Assembly: GCA_002786025.1 (NCBI GenBank)
Contig: NHNW01000021.1
Location: 434,001 to 498,000 of the forward strand
DNA from: Zasmidium citrigriseum
Taxonomy: Eukaryota > Ascomycota > Dothideomycetes > Mycosphaerellales > Mycosphaerellaceae
Direction of reading: 5' to 3'
DNA: 64,000 nt
Part shown: one piece after another, positions 22,280 through 32,347 of the stretch
Position numbering within the stretch: position 1 is the first letter of the stretch
Layout of the letters: each line of letters starts with the position of its first letter
Translations under genes and position numbers: made by a program
Notes under the pieces: generated by a model
Told to the model about the DNA's origin: nothing
The model's database searches: none
The model's input: the letters and a program-made list of their open reading frames with translations, nothing else

Positions 22280-23303
22280 ATGGCCGCCACCTCAACAAGC
22301 TACCGCGATGGCAAGGTGCCATTCAAAATCGACACCCGTGACGAGCCATGCGAAACGTACTACAAGATTTACGGCGATCATCTCAAGGCGACTCCAGTGA
22401 TTGTCCTGCATGGCGGCCCGGGCTCGGGCCACGAATATGTCGAGCCTTTCAGTGATCTCTGGACTCGCTACGGAATTCCCGTCATCCTCTACGACCAGAT
22501 CGGCTGTGCACAGTCTACCCATCTGCCCGAGACGAGAGGAGACAACTCCTTCTGGCAGCCAAAGATCTTTGTAGCAGAGCTGGACAACCTGATCCGAGCC
22601 CTTGGCCTCAACGAGACTGGTCATGGCTACCATGTACTAGGGCAGAGCTGGGGCGGCAGTCTTGCTGTCGAGTTCGCCACTCGCCAACCAGCTGGACTTC
22701 AGCGGCTCATTCTTGCCGGTGCAAACGCTACCTTTCCGTTCCTGAAGCAAAATCTTTGGGATCTCTTCAAGCGACAGCCTATCGAACATCAACAAGCCGT
22801 GGAGGAGGCAGTGAAGAATGATGACTTCTCCGGCCAGCTTTACAAGGAAGCCATGGGAACTTTCATGATGACCTACCTGTGTCGCGGCCGCCCCTTTCCA
22901 CCTCCAGAGTTGGCGAAGGACATGGCAAACAATACCGCCGATAGCACAGTTCGATCAACAATGTTAGTCGATCCCATTTCTCTTTGATTGACGTATCGCT
23001 AACCTCACATTTCACAGGCTTGGTCGAAGCCCTCTGATCATGGACGGCTCGATGGGAGAATGGGATGGCAGAGCATTGCTTCCAAGCATTAACGCCACGA
23101 CTCTGGTCTTCAACGGAGAGTACGACACCGCGCAGCACAGATCGTGCGCTCCATTCTTCGAGCACATCCCCAGAGTACGCTATTTCACGCTAGCCGGAGT
23201 TAGCCACATGTCCCATCTCGACTCACCAGAGATGCGTGAACGGACCATGCGCTTGTTTGGACAGTTCCTGCTACCAGACCAGGACATCGACCGAACGATT
23301 TGA
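22280..23303 (+). CDS. Proline iminopeptidase-like alpha/beta hydrolase (family S33)
   Basis: Exons 22280-22962 and 23018-23303; 322 residues. It belongs to the S33 peptidases that release N-terminal proline or act as L-amino-acid amidases. The oxyanion segment HGGPGSGHEY is at residue 44, the nucleophile elbow GQSWGG carries Ser123, the acid is Asp in NGEYDTA and the base is His in GVSHMSH. YDQIGCAQST is the usual DQxGxGxS segment. I chose the ATG at 22280 because the family core begins soon after (KVPF..YYKIYG) and the upstream frame is low-complexity. There is no signal peptide, so the enzyme is cytosolic. The neighbouring UstYa-like gene makes a role in peptide processing possible, but this is only inference. 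Confidence 0.88.
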
Positions 23304-23850
23304 GGTGGAAATCGTTACGTCGCCTCCCTAGCAAGCATCCAGGTAGTACCAGGGCTCCTGAAGTCAACAGACGGATCTATTGGGACGGCCAGTCTTAGAG
23401 CATTGGGCATCGTTGTTGCTGAGAAACCTCAACAGGGTATTGATAGACATAGAGACAGCACAGACTCCGTCGCATGGCTGTTCGTCAGCGCTAATACGTC
23501 TCTAAGAGGTCAAATGAGTATTACACATCCATACGCGAGTCTCGAAGTCCTCCAGCACAAAGCTGTATACACTTGCTGCTCGTCACCGCCCCCAAAACCT
23601 GCCTGCGATCATTTGTCACGATCCATACGCTCTCCATCCCCGCGCAGTCGACGATACCACCTATGTCCAAATACGGCCATAGTCTACACAAACGATTGCA
23701 TTGGTAAGTAATCATAAGGATACTCGGCTAGAGCTCAGGGCCATATCTGCTGATCAAGGCCGTTGAAGATCGCTCAGACAGACATATATAAGAGCCTCTC
23801 GCCTTCAACCTGACACTCCTCTACTCATCAACGTCACTAAAACCGCGATA
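23304..23850. other. Intergenic region upstream of the small Cys-rich pseudogene
   Basis: No gene is seen. TATATAAG at 23786-23793 stands about 60 bases before the ATG of the pseudogene, in the same arrangement as at its intact relative (24807-24814). Confidence 0.5.
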
Positions 23851-24154
23851 ATGCGTTCAATCATCAGCCTCACGCTCCTCTTGGCCGCCGGCCTCGTCAC
23901 CGCAACTCCTTAGGGGCTAGGGGGTGCCGTACTTTCCCATCAAGGATCCGGCTGCGCTTCAGTGTACTGTGACTTAGGTGGAGATGAGCTTTCATGGTGA
24001 GCAACAAAGCTGAAGGCGATAGAAGACTTTCATGCACTGACTTTTTGATCACAGCCCGAGTATCTGCAGCTGCCCCTTTAATGGCGATGAGGCAATGCTC
24101 AGCTGCGGCGCTGAAACGTGTTACAGCCATTGCTATTGTGGAGCTTGTGATTGA
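23851..24154 (+). pseudogene. Dead copy of a small ten-cysteine secreted protein
   Basis: Parts 23851-23996 and 24055-24154 align with the intact gene at 24905-25200: same MRSII start, same signal peptide type, the same intron position splitting a Cys codon (TG/C) and the same tail SCPF.GDEA...CG. All ten cysteines are kept. An in-frame TAG at 23911-23913, just after the signal peptide, truncates the product to 20 residues. The corresponding codon in the intact copy is CAA (Gln), so a CAG to TAG change is the simplest explanation. TATATAAG and splice sites are still present, which suggests recent loss. Confidence 0.75.
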
Positions 24155-24904
24155 TTTAAGGGGGTGAGATAAATATGGAGCAGGAGAGTACGAAGGAAGA
24201 AGCATGGCAGGAAGCAGTACAGGATAGTGGGACGTGGATACCGTGTCTGTTCTTGAGCCATGGGGATATCTGTAGAAGAGCTTAAAGATGGCTGCTAAAC
24301 AATACATCTTTACTTACCCTGAAAGTTCCGTTCAGACTGCAAGATATCCACAGCGATCCCCGACTTTCTCGTAAAGGTTTGAGAGAACTACAAGCCCTTG
24401 AAAGGCTTGGAGATGAGGACTTATGCGGAGAGAATCGATCTTCCGGTTTGATGGAGAAAGGAGGTAAACTTGTACCAACAGATAAGATCGCCGGAGGATT
24501 TCGACTCACGCGGAACTGCTGAACGCAAGAGTGCCGACAACGCATTGGTGGACTTGCTTCTACGACCCCTAAAGGAGAAATTAAAGCGTGGCGCAAAGCT
24601 ACGTACTCGTGCTTCTGCGCGATTTCCATCACCGTGACTTCCTGACTTGGTTGGGCCATGCAGATCATGGACATGTCTGGTCTTTCTTCGCAAGAGCATT
24701 AGAATCAGTTAGGACGACAGGAATCAAGTACGTGGACACTTTGCATCTTGTAAACACTATGGCCACATCAAGTTTTTCTTCGCACGGCAAAGAGATCAGG
24801 AGAAGATATATAAGAATCTCTTACGACCTTCCATCTGCTTCGTTCAAACACATACTCTCATCAGATCACCGAGTCCTCGTTGTACCCGTGAAATCTTAGA
24901 CATC
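24155..24904. other. Intergenic region between the two small Cys-rich copies
   Basis: No gene is seen. TATATAAG at 24807-24814 is the probable core promoter of the intact copy. The duplication does not obviously extend into this spacer. Confidence 0.5.
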
Positions 24905-25200
24905 ATGCGCTCTATCATCACGATAACTATTCTGTTGGCAGCTAGCCTTGTCTCTGCCTTCCCACAAGAAGAAACATCCCTCTTCTCTCGCCAGGGTTCC
25001 GGGTGTGCTCAAGTCTACTGCTCGGCAGATGGCAACGCTATTGGATGGTAGGCAAACTGCAGTTATAGATGATAAGACTACTTTACTAATTTGGCGACAG
25101 CCCCGGCGTCTGTAGCTGCCCATTCGATGGCGATGAAGCGTACCTTGACTGCGGAGTCCAGGCGTGCAACACTGGCGCATGCTTTTGTGGAGCTTGTTAG
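24905..25200 (+). CDS. Small secreted ten-cysteine protein (candidate effector)
   Basis: Exons 24905-25047 and 25101-25200 encode 80 residues. A clear signal peptide ends near residue 18 (SAFP). A short pro-like segment with an Arg at 29 leads into a 50-residue domain with ten cysteines (GSGCAQVYC, CPGVCSCPF, LDCGVQAC, ACFCGAC), enough for five disulfides. This size, secretion signal and Cys density are typical of fungal effectors and antimicrobial-like peptides; no known family is recognised. The 53-nt intron splits the third Cys codon exactly as in the dead copy 1 kb upstream. Function is inferred only from this general profile. Confidence 0.8.
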
Positions 25201-25967
25201 TAGTGGCATCCGGGCGTGGTGGAGAGAGTTGCCGAAGAGTCTACGCCAGTTCATAAGCCAGTGATATTTCGAAAGCACGACAAGGGACATAAGGACGTCA
25301 CGAATACTGTCAAGTCATAGATGTATGCTGAGTATCCGGTCATATCAATCGCTCTTTTCAGAGTCTCTTGTGTTTCAATGTTGGGGATGTCTCGATGCTT
25401 CAATGCATGAAACGACTTGAGCTTCGCCAAGGCAGTGCACGAAATGCGTTATCGTCCGATGTTGGTAAAGCTTGCTTCGCCAAGACATGAGCTCAATCCA
25501 CTCGCACACGCCAAGATTCACATGTCCAAAATGTATATGGGACTGCAAGTCCATACATATACACGCGAGAGATAACACACTCCTTGTGTATTCGCGGAAA
25601 ATATCGGGCATTTGGTGGTGCCTTGTTTGTGCCTGGAGGATAAAGCAGAAGTGCCGCAAGCTGGAGATATCCAAAGAGCGACATGCACTTATTCTGTTGT
25701 CGTCGTCAGCAAATTTTACAATTTCCGCGGAGGGCCAAGACTCGATCAGCACCCGCGCCACATGGCCTGATCAACGAATTGGATGAGAGTTTCGTGTCAC
25801 GTTTTCAGGGTCCAGCGCTGGCTTTTTCCTCCTTCCCAATCGGGGGCGACTCGATGACATTCCAACATGTGTGAGAGGCTCCATCTCTTCAAGTCAATTC
25901 TTCCATATATAACGAGGCATGTGGTCTCAAGAACACTCCGACTCGAACCGAACGACAACTAATCACG
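25201..25967. other. Intergenic region with the acid phosphatase promoter
   Basis: TATATAA at 25916-25922 lies about 45 bases before the ATG of the phosphatase gene. Open frames such as minus 25375-25761 have no domain features. No gene is called. Confidence 0.5.
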
Positions 25968-27612
25968 ATGTCTCCATGGGCGCTTCTCTTGCTGTTGGCC
26001 GGCACACATGCTGCCCCAAGCTATTACGACGGCTACCAAACTGTCGATAGCCCTACCGAGCCAGTGCAGATGCGTATTGCATACAATGGACCATTTGGAG
26101 TGACCCTGTCTTGGAACACATTCGAGCAGATTCGCAATCCCACTGTCCACTTTGCAGAGGAACCATTCTTTCTCTATCGAACGGCTTCGTCGCAAGACAG
26201 CACAACGTATCCCACAAGTCTGACGTACAACAACCATGTCAAGCTGAACGGTCTGTTGCCCAATACGCAGTACTACGTAAGACGCTGAACTCACTCTGCC
26301 CACTCAATTTACGATGCTGATGGGTTCACAGTACCGCATAGAGGGCTCCAATTCTATCCAACCGCTCTCCTTCCGCACGGCAAAACTAGCCGGAGACCAT
26401 GATTCGTTCACTGTAGCAGTCGTTGTCGATATGGGCACATTCGGCCCTCTCGGCCTCTCGACCACTACTGGTGTCGGCGCCGCCAATCCTCTTGAGCCTG
26501 GAGAGCATACAACAATTCAGACTCTGTCCCAACGCCTCTCGGAGTTCGATTTTGTGGTCCATCCTGGTGACCTTTCGTACGCCGACTACTGGCTCAAGGA
26601 AGAGATCCAGCAATACCTCCCCAACACGAGCCGAATTATGAATCCGACAGTCTATGAGCACATAAACAATGCTTTCTACGACGAACTCGTCAACATTACG
26701 AGCTACAAGCCATATATGGTCTCACCTGGCAAGTACGTATTACGTCAAAAATTGCCCCATGACATGAAGATGTTCTGACAGTGTGTCCTACAGTCACGAA
26801 GCGAACTGCGATAATGGAGGCACCAAAGACAAATCGATCGGAGTTACGTACACAGAGGCCATTTGTCCCAGTAAGTTCTCAGTCGAACCCTCATGGCTGC
26901 AACGACTGATCTCTTGACTCCAGTGGGTCAGACCAACTTCACTGGCTTCCGAAACCGCTTCCGAATGCCCAGCGAAAGGTCCGGGGGCGTTGAGAATTTC
27001 TGGTACTCATACGATTACGGCATGACCCATTTCGTGTCCATCGACACCGAGACCGATCTAGGTCACGGCCTTCAAGGACCCGACGAAGGCTCCCCTGAGT
27101 TCTCCGGTCCATTCGGCCTCATGAACCAACAACTTAACTGGCTCGAGAAGGATCTTGCATCTGTCGATAGGAGGAAGACACCCTGGGTCGTCGTCCTCGG
27201 CCATCGACCATTCTACAACTCCGCCGGTGGCATCTGTACCAACTGCTCCACAGCCTTCGAGCCCCTGTTCCACCGCTACGGGGTCGATCTCTACTTCTGC
27301 GGCCATAGCCACGTCTACAACCGCAATGCGCCTGTCTATAACAACGTCGTCGATCCCAATGAGCTGAACAACCCCAATTCGACTTGGTACATTGTGAACG
27401 GTGCCGCTGGTCACTACGATGGTCTTGACAAGCTCAACTATCCACTCATGCCGTACACGCGATACGCGCAGGACCAAGATTACAGTTTCTCGAAGCTGAT
27501 ATTTCACAACTGTACGCACATGACACAGCAGGCCATCTGGAGTGCGAACGGGAGCGTCTACGACGAGGCCACCTTGTTTAAGGAGAGGAAATGTGGGACG
27601 AAGCTCTGGTGA
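25968..27612 (+). CDS. Secreted purple acid phosphatase
   Basis: Exons 25968-26276, 26332-26732, 26794-26870, 26924-27612; 491 residues. A signal peptide (1-15) leads into an N-terminal fibronectin-like domain and a metallophosphoesterase domain. The metal-ligand motifs of purple acid phosphatases are all present in order: VVVDMG (Asp136), GDLSYAD (182-188), GNHE (236-239, rebuilt across an intron), VVLGHRPFY and CGHSHVYNR. The enzyme uses a Fe-metal centre to release phosphate from organic esters outside the cell, and such genes are usually induced by phosphate starvation. Many NxS/T sites suggest glycosylation. Length and motif spacing are normal and I see no damage. Confidence 0.93.
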
Positions 27613-28100
27613 AAGGAATGAGGAAAGTATTATTCGCTAAAGGAAAACTTCATGAAGCAACGACATTCATAACAAATCTGCCTGAAGACCGGTAACTTCC
27701 ATCTCACTGAGCCTTGGTTGGAATTGTATATAAGCACCTGCGGGTTATCTTCCGTGCTCTCACATATGAAGTCCACCGTCTATGATAGATCATCAATTCT
27801 ATCGGTAATCCGAAATCTGCCCAGACCGGAGTTAGGCATTTGGCTTCGCGAAATGCTCTCGAAGCACGAGCTGCTTAGTAGCCTTGCAGCCTGGTCTTGT
27901 GAATGCTCTTCAGATCCGCCGTTGACCTCCGTACCTCCGCATATCCAATCTTGCTCATAGTAGTGCAGAGCCTCAGATCCGTGACGTTAAGTTTGCTTGC
28001 AAATATGTTTGAAGTCAAGCAAAGGCGCTTATAAGGCCGGCAATGTAGACATTTGAGGCTTTTTGGATGTGCAGACAGCTTGCAATTAACGAAACACGAG
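27613..28100. other. Intergenic region before the first NmrA-like gene
   Basis: TATAAGG at 28030-28036 is a plausible core promoter for the gene starting at 28101. A second TATATAAG element occurs near 27726, but no gene could be built downstream of it. Confidence 0.5.
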
Positions 28101-29061
28101 ATGGCCATCGTCAAAGTTGCTCTAGCTGGAGTGAGTGCTCTACTCATGTGTCTAAGCATGCTCCTCAGTTATTGAAATGCAAGCTGACGTATGGCAGGCT
28201 ACCGGTAATCTCGGTCAGATAGTCCTGCAGCAGTTGCTGAACTACCACTTCGAGGTCACCGTTCTCTCCAGGTCGTGCAGTAACATCACACACTCGCCGC
28301 TTGTTCGATATGTTGCAGTCGACTACACCTCCCTTGACTCTCTCATGTCGGCGCTCGTTAACCAAGATGCTGTCGTCAGCACCATCGCATCTTCAGCCTT
28401 GCAGGCGCAGTTCTTGCTCATTGAAGCCGCAAAACGCACCGGAGTGAGAAGATTCATCCCTTCCGAATACGGAGCAGACACAAGGAACACGAACACTCGC
28501 GGACTCCCAGTCTATGAGAATAAGGTCAAAGTCCAGGACATGCTCGAAGAGGCTGCACGTACCAGTAGCCTCACCTACACGTTCCTTATGAGTGGTGCGT
28601 TCATGGATTGGGGCTTTGAAGCCGGAACCCTCATCGACTTGAAGAACAAAAGCATCAAGCTCTTCAATGGAGGAGATATACTCTACAGCACAACTACACT
28701 CGCAGATATAGGCCGAAGAATTGCAGCAGTCCTGCGGCAAGATGAAGCAACGAAGAATCGTTCGATCTACATTCATAGCGCAGCATTGACATTGAAACAC
28801 TTGGCTCATCTGGGTAAGATGGTAGTGGGACCAGATGGTTGGACTGAGACGGTGGTCAGTACAGGTGAATTGGCAGCTTCCGCTTGGGAAGGTCTTCGTA
28901 CGGGTCAAAGTGACCAAAAAGTGATCTACAAAAGCTTCATCTCGGTAGCGATGTTCGCAGAGGGGTTTGGAGGATTCTTTGAGAAGACTGACAACGCGAT
29001 ACTTGGGATATCGATCAAGTCTGATGAAGAGATCTTGGACATGCTACGTCGGTCTTTGTAG
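28101..29061 (+). CDS. NmrA / isoflavone reductase-like NAD(P)-binding protein (copy 1)
   Basis: Exons 28101-28130 and 28198-29061; 297 residues. The tiny first exon (10 codons) joins to give VKVALAGATGNLGQIVL, the Gly-rich dinucleotide loop GxxGxxG at residues 10-16. FIPSEYGADTR and YENKVKVQDML carry the conserved pattern of the isoflavone-reductase branch, in which a Lys in the ..NK.. region takes part in catalysis. Such proteins are NADPH-dependent reductases of aromatic compounds or redox sensors. It is soluble and cytosolic. A relative (31063-32115) and a Zn2Cys6 gene follow on the same strand. The substrate is unknown. Confidence 0.88.
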
Positions 29062-29471
29062 TTGAAACACGAGTCGAATGAGAGTTGTTCAGAGGATTGA
29101 GGAAATTCACTTATGTCACAAAGCTTCTCCAATACGCAACGTGAAATCCATTCCACTTCCAGCGGACCTCATGGCAGTAAAAGATGATCAAAAAGCAAAC
29201 GGTCCCAGGCTCGTGGAATCTTCTACAAGCAACTTGCTTAACGGAGCCATCGAAGTTCGCTGCGCTTGTGTCCGAGAAATCTTTTGCAATGCGTACGCCA
29301 CGAACTTGGCACTTGTCAGGGCACACACGATCGATGGCCGTATATTAAGCTGCTTTGTTCGCTGACTGCTTTCTAGCAAGGTACACATCTCCTCGCATCT
29401 CAGTGGTCCTCTCTCCAACGTTTGATAGCGCTTTTCGGTCTCAAAGAATGTCAGCCGAAACATTTGGCAGC
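29062..29471. other. Intergenic region
   Basis: This is the 3' flank of the first NmrA-like gene and the promoter of the PEBP-like gene. An in-frame ATG at 29448 is an alternative start for the latter. Nothing else is seen. Confidence 0.45.
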
Positions 29472-30305
29472 ATGATAAAGATCCACGCATGCATTCTTGT
29501 TCTTTTCGTTTCAACAATGGTCATTGGACAGACGCCCAGCAACTTCTCGGTGGTTACCACTTGTCCTTTGGAAGTATATCTCACTCCTTCGAATGCAACG
29601 CTCTTGCCTGGGCAACTCGTCTCTGGAGATGGTATGTCCGGTATACAGTACCATTTCAGGGTCATTATTTAAACAGATCGCAGATGTCCTGCAGGCGCCT
29701 TCGATTGCTCTAGAAAACTCCTCGATTTCACAATACGTAGTCTTTATGGTCGATCCAACGAGCGACTCTGGTTCTTACCTGCACTGGCTCCAGCCCAACC
29801 TCATTCCTGCCATCAACGGTACCTTGGTTTTCAGCAACGACGCCAGGGTTCTTCGAATGCAATCGGTGCAAGCTACATGAGCCCAACACCACCAAATGAC
29901 GGATATGCGCACGAGTATGTACTATTGCTGTACCTACAACCATCGAACTGGCAGATACCAAGCTCTTACGCCGACATCAATCCTCCGGAGACAACACGAG
30001 TTCGGATAGGTTTCGACATGGCAAATTTTCAGCAAGCAACTGGCCTGAGCGATCCTGTTGGTGCCAACTTCTTCCGCGTGCTGGAAGGAAACGCTCAGAT
30101 GACGACGAGTCTTTCAGCTATACCGACCGATGCTGGTCGGCCAGCGACCGCCTCCAATGTACAAGCCTCCGCCAGCTCCAACGCACCTGGAGTCTCTTCG
30201 TCAGCAACATCTAGTGTGGCCACAGTGTCAGCAAAATATGCATCCAGCTGCTATCTCGGCATGTTTGGCTGTGCGATAGCTGCGCTCATCTTCAGCTCGG
30301 TCTGA
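29472..30305 (+). pseudogene. PEBP-like secreted protein with a frameshift
   Basis: Exon 29472-29631 encodes a signal peptide and the start of the mature chain. After an intron (29632-29683) the frame continues with QYVVFMVDPTSDSGSYLHWLQPN, the DPxxP/LHW block of the phosphatidylethanolamine-binding protein family. The rest of the family pattern, ASYMSPTPPNDGYAHEYVLLLY, lies in another frame from about 29850. No intron of normal size joins the two. One missing base near the GGG run at 29846-29848 would explain it. The C-terminal part is intact: a Ser/Ala-rich stretch and a hydrophobic tail ending at 30305, as in GPI-anchored proteins. It is either a recent pseudogene or an assembly error in a homopolymer. 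Confidence 0.6.
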
Positions 30306-31062
30306 GCAGCTTCGAGGAATCTTCAACGGAGGCAGAAGAGGGAATAGGGGGGAGGGAGATGGTCCTGGTATGGCTCGACATGCTCACCATTCAATGACCG
30401 TGAAAGCTTCTTTCGGCTACTTTTCATGCTCTGATCATTAACAAGAACTGTATGCAATTCATGTCAGAACTCATTTCGACCGTTCATTCTAAACACATCA
30501 TGTCCAGCTGGGAACGATCCTCACGACGACTTACTCTATCACTCTATGTCAATCAATCGATGTTCAAATGTCGTGAATAAGCGTCATCGCAAAGTCGAAA
30601 CATCATTCGACTTTTTGTAACACCGGAGAAGGGACAACTTCCGCGTCTGGAAATCTGACCACAGCCTTGCCGCGGCAGGTGCGGAGGTGCGGAGGAATGT
30701 GCGGAGGTACAGAAACAGCGGAGGGACGGAGGTGCGGGACTTCCACTGCGGACTTCTGCGATCTCAAACAATTCCGTCATGCTCTTCAATGTCATTCCGC
30801 GTGCTGCTGACAAAAAGAGTCATCTTCGCGACAGCGACGGTGCGCGCTTATTCAGCCGGGCTTCTGTTTGTTATGGATGTCCTTCGATCGGCGAGATCAC
30901 GAACCATGGATAGCGACGATTATCAAGATGTTCATTCAGCCGCACCAGCTTGTCTCAGGGTCGGAATGATCATATATATGCAAGTGGACTCCCAGAATTG
31001 AGCTCAGCAAGACAAAACAAAGAGCAACGGCATTCCCATCAGAGTACCTCCTGCTTGCAATT
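30306..31062. other. Intergenic region before the second NmrA-like gene
   Basis: It contains a G-rich imperfect repeat built on GCGGAGGT (30678-30738) and TATATATG at 30973-30980, about 85 bases before the next ATG. No gene is supported. Confidence 0.5.
30678..30738. repeat. Imperfect GCGGAGGT repeat
   Basis: Several GCGGAGG(T/A) or GGGACGGAGGT units occur within about 60 bases, separated by 3-12 bases. It is a purine-rich low-complexity tract in non-coding DNA. Confidence 0.6.
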
Positions 31063-32115
31063 ATGAGCGAAATGACTTCAGCAAAATTGACCAACGTGGT
31101 CATCATTGGCGTAAGAGCACGTCTAAAAGCTACTATTTAACGCTATAATAACCATGGTGTGTAGGCCAGCGGAAATATTGGCAGACTCATTCTCGACGGC
31201 TTCGCTGGCAAATCCGAATTCAACGTCACCGTTCTAACACGCTCGTCCAGCACTGCAACATTCCCTCCCTGGGCCAAAGTACGAAAGACAGACTACTCGG
31301 AGACGGATCTCGTTGCTGTATTTACAGACCAGGATGCCGTCATATCTGTGATGGGCATGGAAGGATTCAGCCTGCAGAAGAGATTTGTCGACGCTGCACT
31401 CATAGCAGGCGTAAAGAGGTTCATTCCTTCGGAATTCTCTTTCAACTCGCTGAGCCCCGCTGTCCGAGATTTGTTGCCCTTTGTTGTGGACCAGAAGGTG
31501 GAAGTGTTGGACTATCTGAAGCAGAAGTCATCGGAGACTTCTAGTTTCACCTGGACTGCAATCTGGACTGGCATGCTGCTCGATTGGGTGGGTGAACATC
31601 CGGCATTGGTCAATTGTGACTTGAATTAAGAGTACATTACTGATGCTAAGATCCAGTGCCTCGACAATGGCTTCATGGAGTTCGACCTCGCGTCGAAGAC
31701 CGCAACGATCTGGGACAAGGGCGATGTCAACTTCACCACCACGAACGTTGACCAGATGCAGCGTGCAGTCATTGCCGTGCTCGAGCGACCGACCGCGACC
31801 AAGAACAAGAACTTGTACGTGGCCTCGGTAGAGACGACACAGAACGATATCTTGGCAGCCCTGCGAAAGATCGCTGGAGGCGAGTGGACAGTAAGGAATA
31901 CTACAACTACCGAGGAAATTCAAGCCGGGCGCGAGGCGGCCAGCAAGGGCGACTTTGCAGGAGTATTGAAGTTGGTGCGAGCTACAAGTTTCGCAAACAT
32001 TCCCGATCTTCGCGGCAACTACGTTCACGATGAAGGGTTTGGGAACGAGACTTTGGGCTTGAGCATGGAGCCTGTCGAGAATACTGTTGCGCGAGCCGTT
32101 GCCGCGAAGAAGTAG
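31063..32115 (+). CDS. NmrA / isoflavone reductase-like NAD(P)-binding protein (copy 2)
   Basis: Exons 31063-31110, 31165-31587, 31657-32115; 309 residues. The loop VVIIGASGNIGRLIL (GxxGxxG, residues ~16-22) spans the first splice site, as in copy 1 where the first intron sits at the same place in the motif. GVKRFIPSEFSFNS and the following VDQKVEVLDYL match the isoflavone-reductase-like subgroup. The shared intron position shows common descent with the gene at 28101, although the sequences have diverged well beyond a recent duplication. Zn2Cys6 regulator coding sequence begins 232 bp downstream on the same strand. The second donor (GTGGGT) is slightly unusual. The reaction is probably NADPH-dependent reduction; the substrate is unknown. 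Confidence 0.87.
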
Positions 32116-32347
32116 TGACTAGCAGGTGGACTTTTGGGGGATGTGGTGACGCAGCGGACAATGTGTCGGATCGAAATGAACCGATCTCACATTGGAGAAA
32201 TCTGTCAAGTATACAACATTCTCTCAGCCTTGTCGTGGAATGATCTCTTTTTGGCATTGACCTCCGGAAAAGCCTTTATCCGAGACGCCGTTGCCGAGAC
32301 CCTGTCGACGCTGCTCTCGCCAACATCACGCCGCCCATGTCCACACG

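Noticed and set aside
25925..25950. Minus-strand GGTTCGAGTCGG resembling a tRNA B-box
   Set aside because: The flanking bases do not form a T-stem, and the place is the 5' leader of the acid phosphatase gene.
29818..29846. Very short intron (about 28 nt) to rescue the PEBP-like frame
   Set aside because: It is far below the 46-70 nt of most other introns in the window, and it does not restore the correct frame.
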